From contig CAKSOL010000004.1 of NCBI GenBank assembly GCA_934477125.1, positions 62,001-126,000 on the forward strand: a stretch of DNA of 64,000 nucleotides. The letters run 5' to 3'. A program made the translations under genes and the position numbers. The notes under the pieces were generated by a model that saw only the letters and a list, made by a program, of their open reading frames with translations, did not search any database and was not told the origin of the DNA. The stretch is from an uncultured Eubacteriales bacterium. GTDB lineage: Bacteria > Bacillota > Clostridia > Oscillospirales > Acutalibacteraceae. Below are positions 7,453-15,513 of the stretch, in pieces (the first letter of the stretch is position 1; each line of letters begins with the position of its first letter).

Positions 7453-8053
7453 TATTATTCCTCCGTTTGCTTTCGGGCGCGGCGTCTGCATCCGGCTGCC
7501 CGAACATTTTTCTTATTTCCCGTCTTTTAAGCAGCAGTTCCGCCGAAAGCGCGGCAGCGGCGAGAGAAATTAAATCCTTTGCGATATACGGCAATGTTGC
7601 AGTAGCGGCGCTTGCCGCAAAGCCGTTTCCCGAAATCCGGGAAAATTGCAGTATTCCGCATAAATGGCAGACCGCAAGCCCTGCAATTCCGAGCAGCAGC
7701 CGCAGCGGTATGCTTTTAACGTTTTTCGCAATTCCGCATAGAGCAGCGAGACCGAAAAAGCCTATCAGGTAGCCCCCTGTTACTCCGAGCAGCTGACCTA
7801 TTCCCGAACCGAACGCGGAAAACACCGGAAATCCCGCCGCCCCGACAAGCAGGTAAACGGCATAAGCCGCCGTTCCCCAGCCTGCGCCGAGCATATAACC
7901 CCCGAAGGCTATTCCGAAGGTTTGCAGAGTCACTGAAATTCCGCTCGGCATCGGAAAGGATATCCATGCGCAGACCGCGAAGAACGCGGCAAACAGCGCC
8001 GAAAAACACATCATTGCGACATTGCCTTTTTTCATTTTCTCTGTATTTTTCAT
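7445..8053 (-). CDS. bioY: Biotin transporter BioY, 202 aa
   Basis: Biotin-specific S component of an ECF transporter. Six hydrophobic segments; the family core is visible as ISVTLQTFGIAFGGYMLG and the glycine-rich FGSGIGQLLGVTGGYLIGF. The tail is hydrophilic (MFGQPDADAAPESKRR), longer than in many BioY. ATG 8053 overlaps the birA stop as ATGA and has GGGGGATT upstream. Operon order birA-bioY-S component, with a BirA operator upstream, fits repression by biotinoyl-AMP-bound BirA. Confidence 0.95.
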   Translation of the reverse strand: MKNTEKMKKGNVAMMCFSALFAAFFAVCAWISFPMPSGISVTLQTFGIAFGGYMLGAGWGTAAYAVYLLVGAAGFPVFSAFGSGIGQLLGVTGGYLIGFFGLAALCGIAKNVKSIPLRLLLGIAGLAVCHLCGILQFSRISGNGFAASAATATLPYIAKDLISLAAAALSAELLLKRREIRKMFGQPDADAAPESKRRNNNE

Positions 8054-9024
8054 TTGAATCCCCCTTTTGCGCAGGTAATTGTTACCTCTCCTGCGGAAAG
8101 CGCGGTTATTTCGCCGCCGCTTTCGATAATAAGCCGGGCGTCGCCGTCAATTTCGCGGACGGTGCCGCTTTCGGAAACGCCGTTACGGCTGTATGCAACC
8201 GTTTTTCCGTTCAGCCAGGACCTTGCGCGGTATTCCTCCATAAACTCTTTCTTTTCAAGAGAACGGTAGAAATCCATAAAAACGTTCACAACGTCGGCGG
8301 TTATACGCGCCGTCTGCTCCGAACCGAGCCTTTTTTCTCCGAAAACCGCGGCGGCGCGGTCGGCTATTTCAGGCGGAAAGCCGCCCTGCGGCTCGGTAAG
8401 GTTTATCCCTATTCCGACAACCGCGTATCTCAGTCCGGCAGTCTCGGCGTCGAACGCGCCCTCGGTCAGTATTCCACATACCTTTTTGCCGTTTATATAA
8501 ACATCGTTCACCCATTTTATCATACAATGTCCGCTGCCGTTATTTTCAAGCGCTCTGCAAACCGCAACCGCCGCCGCAGCGGTTGCAAGCATCGTAAGCT
8601 CAGGCGCAAATTCCGGGCGCAGAAGAATACTGAAATATATTCCGCCGTCGGGCGAGCAGAAGCTCCTGCCGAGCCTGCCCCGCCCTGCCGTTTGGCTGAG
8701 CGCCGCCGCGACAAGTCCCTCCGGAGCGGACTGCTCCGCCATTTCCTTTAAAATCGCGTTTGTTGAGTCAACCCTATCAAAAACAATCGCGTTACAGCCG
8801 TTAAGCCGCGAATTGAACTGAGCCGCGCAGAGCTTAACGTTATCCGGAGCAAGCATATATCCGCGGTTTTGCGCCGCGTTTATCTTATATCCGCTCTTTC
8901 TCAGCAGATTAACCGATTTCCAGACTGCGTTCCGGCTGACGCCGAGCTGGGCGGCAATCTCCTCGCCGGACAGCGGTTTACGGCTTACCGCGATTTTTTC
9001 CAGAACCTTTTCATATAATTCCAA
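8050..9024 (-). CDS. birA: Bifunctional biotin-protein ligase / biotin operon repressor BirA, 324 aa
   Basis: Residues 1-60 form a winged helix-turn-helix (GEEIAAQLGVSRNAVWKSV). Residues 85-320 are the ligase, with the biotinoyl-AMP loop GRGRLGR, the KWVNDVY motif and a C-terminal SH3-like domain. It attaches biotin to carboxylase subunits and, with the DNA-binding domain present, represses its own operon. The start is TTG 9024; no other start is available before the domain, and GGGTGATG precedes it. The promoter is only about 20 bases upstream, giving a very short leader. It is first in the operon with bioY. Confidence 0.95.
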   Translation of the reverse strand: MELYEKVLEKIAVSRKPLSGEEIAAQLGVSRNAVWKSVNLLRKSGYKINAAQNRGYMLAPDNVKLCAAQFNSRLNGCNAIVFDRVDSTNAILKEMAEQSAPEGLVAAALSQTAGRGRLGRSFCSPDGGIYFSILLRPEFAPELTMLATAAAAVAVCRALENNGSGHCMIKWVNDVYINGKKVCGILTEGAFDAETAGLRYAVVGIGINLTEPQGGFPPEIADRAAAVFGEKRLGSEQTARITADVVNVFMDFYRSLEKKEFMEEYRARSWLNGKTVAYSRNGVSESGTVREIDGDARLIIESGGEITALSAGEVTITCAKGGFK

Positions 9025-9041
9025 CAGGCATCACCCGATTG

Positions 9042-9070
9042 ATTATACTCCGCCGGGCGGCAAATGTCAA
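9042..9070 (-). promoter_or_regulatory. birA-bioY promoter
   Basis: On the minus strand: perfect TTGACA (complement of 9065-9070), 17-bp spacer, perfect TATAAT (complement of 9042-9047). Confidence 0.9.
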
Positions 9071-9101
9071 CCGTATTTTTAATTTTGGGTGACATTTGCC
9101 G
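9058..9101 (-). promoter_or_regulatory. Putative BirA operator
   Basis: Inverted repeat CGGCAAATGTCAACC (9058-9072), 14-bp spacer, GGGTGACATTTGCCG (9087-9101). The arms match at 14 of 15 positions. The inner part resembles the known bacterial biotin operator pattern (TGTaAACC, spacer of 14-16, GGTTTACA). The left arm contains the -35 hexamer, so a bound repressor would block the promoter. Confidence 0.8.
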
Positions 9102-9124
9102 TTTCTACAGCACTGCCAAAAGAG

Positions 9125-9158
9125 CGAGGGCTGCAAAATGTAAGTTTTGCAGCCCTCG
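9125..9158 (-). terminator. Terminator-like hairpin after gpmI
   Basis: CGAGGGCTGCAAAA (9125-9138) and TTTTGCAGCCCTCG (9145-9158) are perfectly complementary, with a 6-base loop. The minus-strand U tract is weak (CTCTTTTGG). Confidence 0.75.
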
Positions 9159-9179
9159 GTTATTTTATATCAGCCGGAA

Positions 9180-10712
9180 TTATTTAACTATCGAAACGCC
9201 GTTCATTTCAGCAGGCTGCTCAAGACCGAGCAGGTGAATAATAGTCGGGGAAATATCGCACAGTCTGCCGCCCTCTCTCAGCTCGCAGTGCTTTCCGATA
9301 ACCGCAAACGGAACCGGATTGGTCGTATGAGCCGTGAAAGGCGAACCGTCGGTATCAATCATACGGTCGGCGTTGCCGTGGTCAGCGGTAAGGAGCATAA
9401 CACCCTCCATTTTAAGGGTTGAGTCCATAACTCTGCCGACGCAGGTATCAACCGTTTCGACCGCCTTTACTGCGGCGTCGAATATACCGGTATGACCGAC
9501 CATATCGCAGTTTGCGAAGTTGAGGATAACGACGTCGTATTTTCCGCTTTCAATAGCCTCGCAGACCTTATCGCAGACCTCGTTGGCGCTCATTTCGGGC
9601 TGCAAATCGTAGGTTGCGACCTTTGGGGAATTGACAAGTATTCTGTCCTCCCCCTTGAACATAACCTCTCTGCCGCCGTTGAAGAAAAATGTTACGTGAG
9701 CGTATTTTTCGGTTTCGGCAATGCGCAGCTGGGTCATTCCGCGGTCGGCGAGAAACTCGCCGAGGGTGTTTTTAAGCTCCTCGGGCTTGAAGGCTACGGT
9801 TACGTTCGGCATAGACGCGTCGTACTGGGTCATACATACATAGAAAACGTCCGGTCTGCCGCCGCGGCGCTCAAAGCCGGAGAAATCATCGTCAACCAAA
9901 GTACGGGTAATCTCTCTTGCGCGGTCGGGGCGGAAATTGAAGAATATAACGCTGTCGCCGCTCTTTATGCGCTCTGTTCCGCGGACAACGGTCGGAAGAA
10001 CAAATTCATCGGTTATAAATTTGCCCTCCTCGTCCTTAACCGTATAGGAATGGCGGACTGCCGCCGCGGCGTCGTCGGTCTCGATGCCCTCGCCGTAAAC
10101 CAAAGCGGCATAAGCCTTTCCGACGCGCTCCCAGCGGTTGTCTCTGTCCATACCGTAAAATCTGCCCATAACCGTTGCAAGCTTTCCGCAGCCAAGCTCC
10201 GAAAGCTTTGCGTTGAGCCGGTCGATATATCCGGCGGCGGAGGCGGGGGGAACGTCGCGTCCGTCAAGCAGAGCGTGAATATAAACGCGCTCAAGTCCCT
10301 GCTGCTTTGCAAGGCGGACAAGTCCGTAAAGGTGTTCAATATGGCTGTGAACGCCGCCGTCGGAGAGAAGTCCCATCAGGTGAAGCGCGCTGTCCTTTTG
10401 CTTGCAGTTTTCAACCGCCGCAAGAAAAGCGGGATTTTCAAAGAAATCGCCGTCCGCAATAGACTTGGTTATACGGGTAAGCTCCTGATAAACAACCCTG
10501 CCGGCGCCGATGTTGGTATGACCTACCTCGCTGTTGCCCATCTGACCGTCCGGCAGACCGACGTCCATTCCGGAAGCGCCGATAAGAGTATGCGGCCATT
10601 TTTCCATAATTTCATCTATGCGCGGTGTTTTTGCGGCATAGATTGCGTTGCCTTTGGTTTCGGGGTTATACCCGAAGCCGTCCATTATCGTTAAAACGAT
10701 AGGTTTTTTCAT
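9180..10712 (-). CDS. gpmI: 2,3-bisphosphoglycerate-independent phosphoglycerate mutase, 510 aa
   Basis: Interconverts 3- and 2-phosphoglycerate using two Mn ions and a phosphoserine. Visible motifs are TIMDGFGY at the N-terminus (metal Asp), the catalytic serine in GQMGNSEVGH, GLLSDGGVHSH, DGRDVPP, the phosphate-binding FFNFRPDRAR and the C-terminal metal site LLTADHGNAD. Length 510 is normal. ATG 10712 has AAAGGAG upstream. It is the last gene of pgk-TIM barrel-tpiA-gpmI, 16 bases behind tpiA. Confidence 0.97.
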   Translation of the reverse strand: MKKPIVLTIMDGFGYNPETKGNAIYAAKTPRIDEIMEKWPHTLIGASGMDVGLPDGQMGNSEVGHTNIGAGRVVYQELTRITKSIADGDFFENPAFLAAVENCKQKDSALHLMGLLSDGGVHSHIEHLYGLVRLAKQQGLERVYIHALLDGRDVPPASAAGYIDRLNAKLSELGCGKLATVMGRFYGMDRDNRWERVGKAYAALVYGEGIETDDAAAAVRHSYTVKDEEGKFITDEFVLPTVVRGTERIKSGDSVIFFNFRPDRAREITRTLVDDDFSGFERRGGRPDVFYVCMTQYDASMPNVTVAFKPEELKNTLGEFLADRGMTQLRIAETEKYAHVTFFFNGGREVMFKGEDRILVNSPKVATYDLQPEMSANEVCDKVCEAIESGKYDVVILNFANCDMVGHTGIFDAAVKAVETVDTCVGRVMDSTLKMEGVMLLTADHGNADRMIDTDGSPFTAHTTNPVPFAVIGKHCELREGGRLCDISPTIIHLLGLEQPAEMNGVSIVK

Positions 10713-10728
10713 ATAAGGTCTCCTTTGA

Positions 10729-11496
10729 TTATTTGCCGGCGGCTTTGACTATAACCGAGAAATCCTCAGCCTTTAAGGACGCTCCGCCGATAAGTCCGCC
10801 GTCAACATTATATTTTCCGAGAAGCTCCTCGGCATTCTTCGGATTCATTGAGCCGCCGTACTGAATAGTAACCTTTTCGGCAGCCGCCTCGCCGTAAACC
10901 TCGGCGATTGCCGCGCGGACATAGCCGTTGCCCTCGTCAGCCTGGTCGGAGGTCGCGGTAACGCCTGTGCCTATTGCCCATACAGGCTCGTAAGCGATTA
11001 TGATTTTATCAAGCTGCTCTGCCGGAACGTTGGTAAGCGCCATTTTGGTCTGGAATTTAAGCAGGGTTTCGGTATATCCGAGCTCGCGCTGCTCTAAGGT
11101 TTCTCCTACGCAGACGATAGCGGTAAGGCCTGCGTTTACTGCGGCAAGGGTGCGGAGATTAACGGTCTGGTCGGTCTCTCCGAAATACTGTCTGCGCTCG
11201 CTGTGACCCACGACAACATACTTAACGCCGCTCTCAACCAGCATTTTGGCGGAAACCTCGCCTGTATAAGCGCCGCTCTCCTTGAAATGAACGTTTTCGG
11301 CGCCTATTTCGATATTGGAGCCCTTTGCCGCCTCAACGGCGGCGGCGATATCGACATAAGGTACGCAAAGCACAACCTTGCAGTCTGCTCCGGCTACAAG
11401 CGGCTTCATTTCGTTGATAAGCGCGGTCGTTTCGGACGGCGTTTTATTCATTTTCCAGTTTCCTGCGATAACCGCGTTTCTTTTTGCTTTATCCAT
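10729..11496 (-). CDS. tpiA: Triosephosphate isomerase, 255 aa
   Basis: Interconverts dihydroxyacetone phosphate and glyceraldehyde 3-phosphate. The start is MDKAKRNAVIAGNWKMNK (ATG 11496 behind AAGGAG), although the frame is open further upstream. Catalytic parts are the NWKMNK lysine, histidine in VVGHSERR, glutamate in IIAYEPVWAIGTG and the phosphate loop QYGGSMNPKN. Placed 13 bases after a TIM-barrel sugar-phosphate isomerase-like gene and before gpmI. Confidence 0.97.
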   Translation of the reverse strand: MDKAKRNAVIAGNWKMNKTPSETTALINEMKPLVAGADCKVVLCVPYVDIAAAVEAAKGSNIEIGAENVHFKESGAYTGEVSAKMLVESGVKYVVVGHSERRQYFGETDQTVNLRTLAAVNAGLTAIVCVGETLEQRELGYTETLLKFQTKMALTNVPAEQLDKIIIAYEPVWAIGTGVTATSDQADEGNGYVRAAIAEVYGEAAAEKVTIQYGGSMNPKNAEELLGKYNVDGGLIGGASLKAEDFSVIVKAAGK

Positions 11497-11509
11497 TTTA
11501 AAAACTCCT

Positions 11510-12376
11510 TCAGTTTTGTTTTTCAAACATATCGGCAAGCCGTCTTGCCGCAGCATAGAGGTCCTTAATTCCGTCGAAAACATCTTCGGCGCTGAATCCT
11601 CTTAAATAGTTGTCAGCCTCAAGCGTAAAATAGCCGTTATAGCCTATTTCCTTCAGCGCTTTGACAATCCCGGCAAAGTCTATATCCATTGAAAACGGAA
11701 TCTGGTGAGAATCGTGCCAGCGGTCGTTATCGTGAATATGCAGCGCTTGCAGACGTGAACCCAGAGCCTTTATCATATTGACGGCTCCCGAACCCGAGCC
11801 GCGCATTTCCGCGTGTCCCAAATCAAGGCAGGCGACCAAAAACGGGTCGTTCACGGCGTCAACATGCTCAACAAAGCTTTCCGAGGTTGCGCAGGCGGCA
11901 AAGCAGGATTCATCCTTTGCGCTGTCCCAGTTCCACATATTCTCGGTTGCTATTTTAACGCCGTACTGATGGGCAAACGGCATAAGCTCCCTATACATTT
12001 CGGCGTTTTCCTCCGCCGATTTATTATTATCCGGATGAATAACGCAGATTTTTCCGCCTGCCTCTGCCGTACATTCAATAGCTCTTTTAAAATAGCTTCT
12101 TATTTCCGGAACGGAGGACGGAAACGGCGCGTGAGACTGATTGCAGACAATTCCGTTATCAAGACCTATCTGCTTTAATCTCCGCGCAAAGGCGAGATAA
12201 TTGCCTCCGGCAAGCGGATGGTCGTTTTCCAGCAGCTTTCCGCTCGACCAATCGTATCTGCACATTGAGAACATTGAAAAATCCCATGCGTCGAACCCTG
12301 CTTTGGCTATCAGCTCAACCGCCTTTTCCTCGCCAATTATTCTTGACGCTGAGTTTATTTCGGTTGATGTTTTCAT
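11510..12376 (-). CDS. Sugar phosphate isomerase/epimerase-like TIM-barrel protein, 288 aa
   Basis: Xylose isomerase-like TIM barrel (AP endonuclease 2 fold). Visible strand-end motifs are CNQSHAPFPSS, ICVIHPDN, IATENMWNWD, LDLGHAEM, LHIHDND and the terminal TLEADNY. These carry the Glu/His/Asp ligands expected of a metal-dependent epimerase or isomerase. Substrate unknown. ATG 12376 with GGAG nine bases upstream is used. Its position between pgk and tpiA in a glycolytic operon is unusual and suggests a link to central sugar metabolism, but that is inference. A perfect hairpin (12413-12449) separates it from pgk. Confidence 0.88.
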   Translation of the reverse strand: MKTSTEINSASRIIGEEKAVELIAKAGFDAWDFSMFSMCRYDWSSGKLLENDHPLAGGNYLAFARRLKQIGLDNGIVCNQSHAPFPSSVPEIRSYFKRAIECTAEAGGKICVIHPDNNKSAEENAEMYRELMPFAHQYGVKIATENMWNWDSAKDESCFAACATSESFVEHVDAVNDPFLVACLDLGHAEMRGSGSGAVNMIKALGSRLQALHIHDNDRWHDSHQIPFSMDIDFAGIVKALKEIGYNGYFTLEADNYLRGFSAEDVFDGIKDLYAAARRLADMFEKQN

Positions 12377-12412
12377 AAGGCTTTCTCCTCTAAACAATCA
12401 AAGCCGCCGCGC

Positions 12413-12449
12413 CGGAACACTCCGAAAGACAAAATCTCGGAGTGTTCCG
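12413..12449 (-). terminator. Intercistronic hairpin between pgk and the TIM-barrel gene
   Basis: CGGAACACTCCGA (12413-12425) and TCGGAGTGTTCCG (12437-12449), perfect 13-bp stem, 11-base loop. There is no strong U tract on either strand, so it may be an attenuator, an RNA-processing or stability element rather than a full terminator. Confidence 0.6.
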
Positions 12450-12470
12450 CACGGCAGCCCGGCAAGCTTA

Positions 12471-13679
12471 TTACTTATCGTTCAGAGCGGCAATACCCGG
12501 AAGCTCCTTGCCCTCAAGGAATTCGAGGGAGGCTCCGCCGCCGGTTGAGATATGGGTCATCTTATCTCCGAAGCCGAGGGTATTAACAGCCGCAGCAGAG
12601 TCGCCGCCGCCGATAACCGTAACGGCGTCGGTCTCGGCAAGGCTCTTTGCAACCGCTATTGTTCCGGCTGCGAGAGTCGGGTTCTCGAAAACGCCCATAG
12701 GTCCGTTCCAGACGACCGTCTTTGCGTTCTTGACCTCGGTTGCGAAAAGCTCGGCGGTCTTGGGTCCTATATCAAGACCCTCGTAATCCTCCGGAATTTT
12801 ATCGGCGTCAACCGTCTTAACGTCAATCGGAGCGTCGATAGGATCCGGGAAATGGTCGGCAATATTGCAGTCGACAGGCAGAAGAATTTTAACTCCTTTT
12901 TCCTCTGCCTTTTTAAGCATATCGCGGCAGTAATCGATTTTCTCGGTATCGAGCAGCGATTTTCCTACTCCGTAGCCCTTAGCGGCAAGGAAGGTATAAG
13001 CCATACCGCCGCCGATAATAAGGGTGTCCGCCTTATTGAGCAGATTTTCGATAACCGAAAGCTTGTCGGCAACCTTTGCGCCGCCGAGTATGGTTACGAA
13101 CGGACGAACCGGATTATTAACCGCCTCGCCGAGATACTTAAGCTCCTTGCCGATAAGATAACCGGCAACAGCCTCTTTAACATAGGAAACAACGCCGACG
13201 GTTGAGCAATGGGCGCGGTGAGCCGTTCCGAATGCGTCGTTCACGAAAATATCGGCAAGAGAACCGAGCTCCTTGGAAAACTCCTCGCCGTTCTTGGTCT
13301 CCTCGGCGCGGTAGCGGGTGTTCTGAAGAAGAACAACGTCGCCGTCCTTCATAGCGGCAACGGCAGCCTTAGCGTTTTCTCCGACAACGTTATCGTCAGC
13401 CGCGAAAACAACCTCTTTTCCGAGCTTTTCGGAAAGACGCTTTGCAACGGGAGCCAAAGACAGCTCCGGCTTAGGCTCGCCCTTCGGTTTTCCGAGGTGG
13501 GAGCAGAGGATAACGCGTCCTCCGTCGGCAATAAGCTTTTCGATGGTCGGGAGAGCGGCGTTGATGCGGTTTTCATCGGTTATCACGCCGTTTTTCAGCG
13601 GAACATTGAAATCGCAGCGCACCAAAACCCTTTTTCCCTTGACGTTGATATCGTCAACAGTTTTTTTATTAAGCGCCAT
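12471..13679 (-). CDS. pgk: Phosphoglycerate kinase, 402 aa
   Basis: Makes ATP from 1,3-bisphosphoglycerate. Motifs seen are RVLVRCDFNVPL at the N-terminus, SHLGKPKG, the hinge region around ILGGAKVADK, GGGMAYTFLAAKG, WNGPMGVFE and the C-terminal GGGDSAAAV and THISTGGGASLEFLEGKELPG. The start is ATG 13679 with AAGGA eight bases upstream; extra codons upstream in frame are not expected in this family. First gene of a glycolytic operon that lacks the gap gene usually found with pgk. A leader of about 300 bases precedes it. Confidence 0.97.
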   Translation of the reverse strand: MALNKKTVDDINVKGKRVLVRCDFNVPLKNGVITDENRINAALPTIEKLIADGGRVILCSHLGKPKGEPKPELSLAPVAKRLSEKLGKEVVFAADDNVVGENAKAAVAAMKDGDVVLLQNTRYRAEETKNGEEFSKELGSLADIFVNDAFGTAHRAHCSTVGVVSYVKEAVAGYLIGKELKYLGEAVNNPVRPFVTILGGAKVADKLSVIENLLNKADTLIIGGGMAYTFLAAKGYGVGKSLLDTEKIDYCRDMLKKAEEKGVKILLPVDCNIADHFPDPIDAPIDVKTVDADKIPEDYEGLDIGPKTAELFATEVKNAKTVVWNGPMGVFENPTLAAGTIAVAKSLAETDAVTVIGGGDSAAAVNTLGFGDKMTHISTGGGASLEFLEGKELPGIAALNDK

Positions 13680-13778
13680 ACTTAACATCCTTTCGATTGT
13701 TAAAATTTTTACAAATATGACAAGCACCGATAACGAAATAATGCTTTAAAACACGAATTTTCGGCAGACTCCTTCGTT

Positions 13779-13818
13779 AAAAATGTGCAGTATGCGTTAG
13801 CATTACTGCGCATTTTTG
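13779..13818 (-). terminator. Hairpin with U tract in the pgk leader
   Basis: On the minus strand ATGCGCAGTAATGC pairs with GCATACTGCACAT around TAAC (one bulge), then TTTTTAACG. It could end trmL transcripts or attenuate pgk. Confidence 0.6.
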
Positions 13819-13993
13819 CCTTGTATTCTGCTCGAAACTTTTATTTTAAAGTGCGAAGCAGTTTTGCAACGAAAAAATTGATTACGGCGAAGTTTAAAAA
13901 CGCAGGAATACTGTCGTATTTCGAGGCTTTTAAACAAGCCGGGGCGATTTTTTCCGTTTCAAAACCATATTTCGCTATCGCTTCTTGTCATAT

Positions 13994-14021
13994 ATTCTAC
14001 CACATTTTTCGCCGTTTGCAA
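13994..14021 (-). promoter_or_regulatory. Possible promoter for the pgk operon
   Basis: Minus strand TTGCAA, 16-bp spacer, TAGAAT with an upstream TGG (extended -10 form). About 315 bases before pgk. Confidence 0.45.
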
Positions 14022-14048
14022 CATTTATTTTGCCCGTCAGGAATTTTT

Positions 14049-14570
14049 TTACTCCGTTTTATCCGCGGCTGCGTCCTCCCAGCGGTAATTATGCAGCTGA
14101 CCGGAATTTTGAAGCTCCGGATAGCCCCATTGCCGCAGGATTTCATAAACCCCTATCGCGACCGAATTCGAGAGGTTGAGCGACCTTATTTCTCCCGCCA
14201 TGGGTATGCGGACGCAGCTTTCGGGATTTGCGAGCAGCAGCTCTTCGGGAAGTCCCTTTGTTTCCTTTCCGAAAACTATGTAGCAGCCGTCCGGATAATC
14301 GACCGCCGAATGAACCTTACGCGCCTTGGTTGTAAAATAAAAGAACGGACCGCTGTTTTTTGCGAAAAATTCCTCGCTGCTTTCATAATATGTTATATCG
14401 AGAAAATGCCAGTAATCAAGACCGGCGCGCTTGAGCTTTTTATCGTCGACCGTAAAGCCCATCGGACCAACAAGGTGCAGCCGGGCGCCGGTTGCCGCGC
14501 AGGTCCGCGCAACGTTGCCGGTGTTCTGAGGAATTTCCGGCTCAATCATAACAATGTTTATAACAGACAT
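14049..14570 (-). CDS. trmL: tRNA (cytidine/uridine-34 2'-O)-methyltransferase TrmL, 173 aa
   Basis: SPOUT-family methyltransferase acting on the wobble nucleotide of certain leucine tRNAs. Family motifs are EPEIPQNTGNVART near the N-terminus, LVGPMGF, the knot motifs IVFGKETKGLPEE and RIPM, and the SLNLSNSVAIGVYE segment. Length 173 aa is slightly over the usual 155-160 because of an acidic tail. ATG 14570 has GGTGAT six bases upstream. It is divergent from the membrane-protein gene at 14681, and the two promoters share a -35 region. Confidence 0.93.
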   Translation of the reverse strand: MSVINIVMIEPEIPQNTGNVARTCAATGARLHLVGPMGFTVDDKKLKRAGLDYWHFLDITYYESSEEFFAKNSGPFFYFTTKARKVHSAVDYPDGCYIVFGKETKGLPEELLLANPESCVRIPMAGEIRSLNLSNSVAIGVYEILRQWGYPELQNSGQLHNYRWEDAAADKTE

Positions 14571-14589
14571 ATTTTATCACCGGGAATAT

Positions 14590-14617
14590 TTTATACCTTT
14601 AAATTGCCACTTGTCAA
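14590..14617 (-). promoter_or_regulatory. trmL promoter
   Basis: Minus strand TTGACA (complement of 14612-14617), 16-bp spacer, TATAAA (complement of 14590-14595). Confidence 0.75.
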
Positions 14618-14639
14618 GAGCGGATAAAGCGAGTATAAT
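14611..14639 (+). promoter_or_regulatory. Promoter of the gene at 14681
   Basis: TTGTCA (14611-14616), 17-bp spacer, TATAAT (14634-14639). Its -35 hexamer is the same DNA as the trmL -35 read on the other strand, offset by one base. Confidence 0.8.
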
Positions 14640-14680
14640 ATATTATAAGTAAATTTGCTCATTTTGGGGGAAACGGAAAA

Positions 14681-15346
14681 ATGAAGAAAAATCCGCATAT
14701 GAACGAACGCGTTAAAAGGTATCAGAGCAAGCGCGGAATTCAGTATGCCACAGCCGACGGCGCGCTTTATAAGGCGCTGAAAATTCTTTACATAATCGCC
14801 TTTGCGGTCAATATTCTTTTCAATGTTTTCTATATTCTCGTAAAATTAGTGTCTCTCGGAGCGGAAAACAGCCAAAGCTCCGATATTTCGGGACTTATTC
14901 AGATTTCGGTTTTTACCGCCGCTTTAATCGCCGGCTTGGTTTTAACGGTTATTCACCGCACGCGCTGGGTCGGAAGAATTATAAGTATGGCGGCGCTCGC
15001 CGCTTCGGCGATAGCCCTCGCGGTTATAACCGCAGGCTCAGGCAGTGCGCAGGACATAAACGAAATGATGATTGGCAGCATTCAGCTGCATCTGCCGCTT
15101 TATTTCTACCTGCGGCACGGTCTGCCCGCCTTTATCGGCTTTGTTCTGCTTGCGCTTATGACTCTTATAGACATTCTTTCGCGCACCCGCTACAACAAGC
15201 TTTACCGCCGGCTTGAAAACGAGCTTTACGCGCAGTACCTCGCGCAGACCGCCGCCCCGACCGACGAGGGCTGGCAGCAGTTTTTGGCGGGCGAGCCGGA
15301 AATTATCTCGGAGCAGATAGTTATAGCCGAGGAAACCGAAAATTAA
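14681..15346 (+). CDS. Predicted membrane protein, 221 aa
   Basis: Family not recognised. A basic N-terminus (KKNPHMNERVKRYQSKRG) precedes four membrane segments, roughly residues 35-58, 75-95, 100-122 and 145-165. An acidic C-terminal tail contains the LYAQYLAQ...W segment. ATG 14681 follows GGGGGAAA. A good promoter sits at 14611-14639. It is alone between trmL and a glycosyltransferase gene; no functional inference is possible. Confidence 0.8.
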   Translation: MKKNPHMNERVKRYQSKRGIQYATADGALYKALKILYIIAFAVNILFNVFYILVKLVSLGAENSQSSDISGLIQISVFTAALIAGLVLTVIHRTRWVGRIISMAALAASAIALAVITAGSGSAQDINEMMIGSIQLHLPLYFYLRHGLPAFIGFVLLALMTLIDILSRTRYNKLYRRLENELYAQYLAQTAAPTDEGWQQFLAGEPEIISEQIVIAEETEN

Positions 15347-15513
15347 AAAATTAAAAAAATCTTAACCTGTTTGCAGCTTTATTTTTAAATCATTTAACTG
15401 TATAATTGAAGTATCGGGAAAAGCGGTGATTACGCCGCCTGACAGAAAATCAAGAATTTTCCTGTTGCAGCCGCCGGTGCTGTACGGTATTATTATCTTC
15501 CGGAGTTGATATT

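Larger units (their letters stand above)
13680..14048. other. 369-bp gap: pgk leader region
   Basis: No convincing gene. It holds a possible minus-strand promoter near 13994-14021 and a hairpin with U tract at 13779-13818. The long + frame through here continues antisense across trmL and shows no family signal. If the promoter is real, the pgk mRNA has a leader of about 300 bases with an internal terminator-like stem, a layout compatible with attenuation. Confidence 0.5.

Noticed and set aside
9492..10694. 400-codon open frame on the + strand opposite gpmI
   Set aside because: It mirrors the codon pattern of a full-length, motif-complete gpmI. No family motifs or ribosome site; an antisense shadow in DNA of fairly high G+C.
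13785..14627. 280-codon + frame across the pgk-trmL gap
   Set aside because: Mostly antisense to trmL and continues through a promoter region; no ribosome site or motif.
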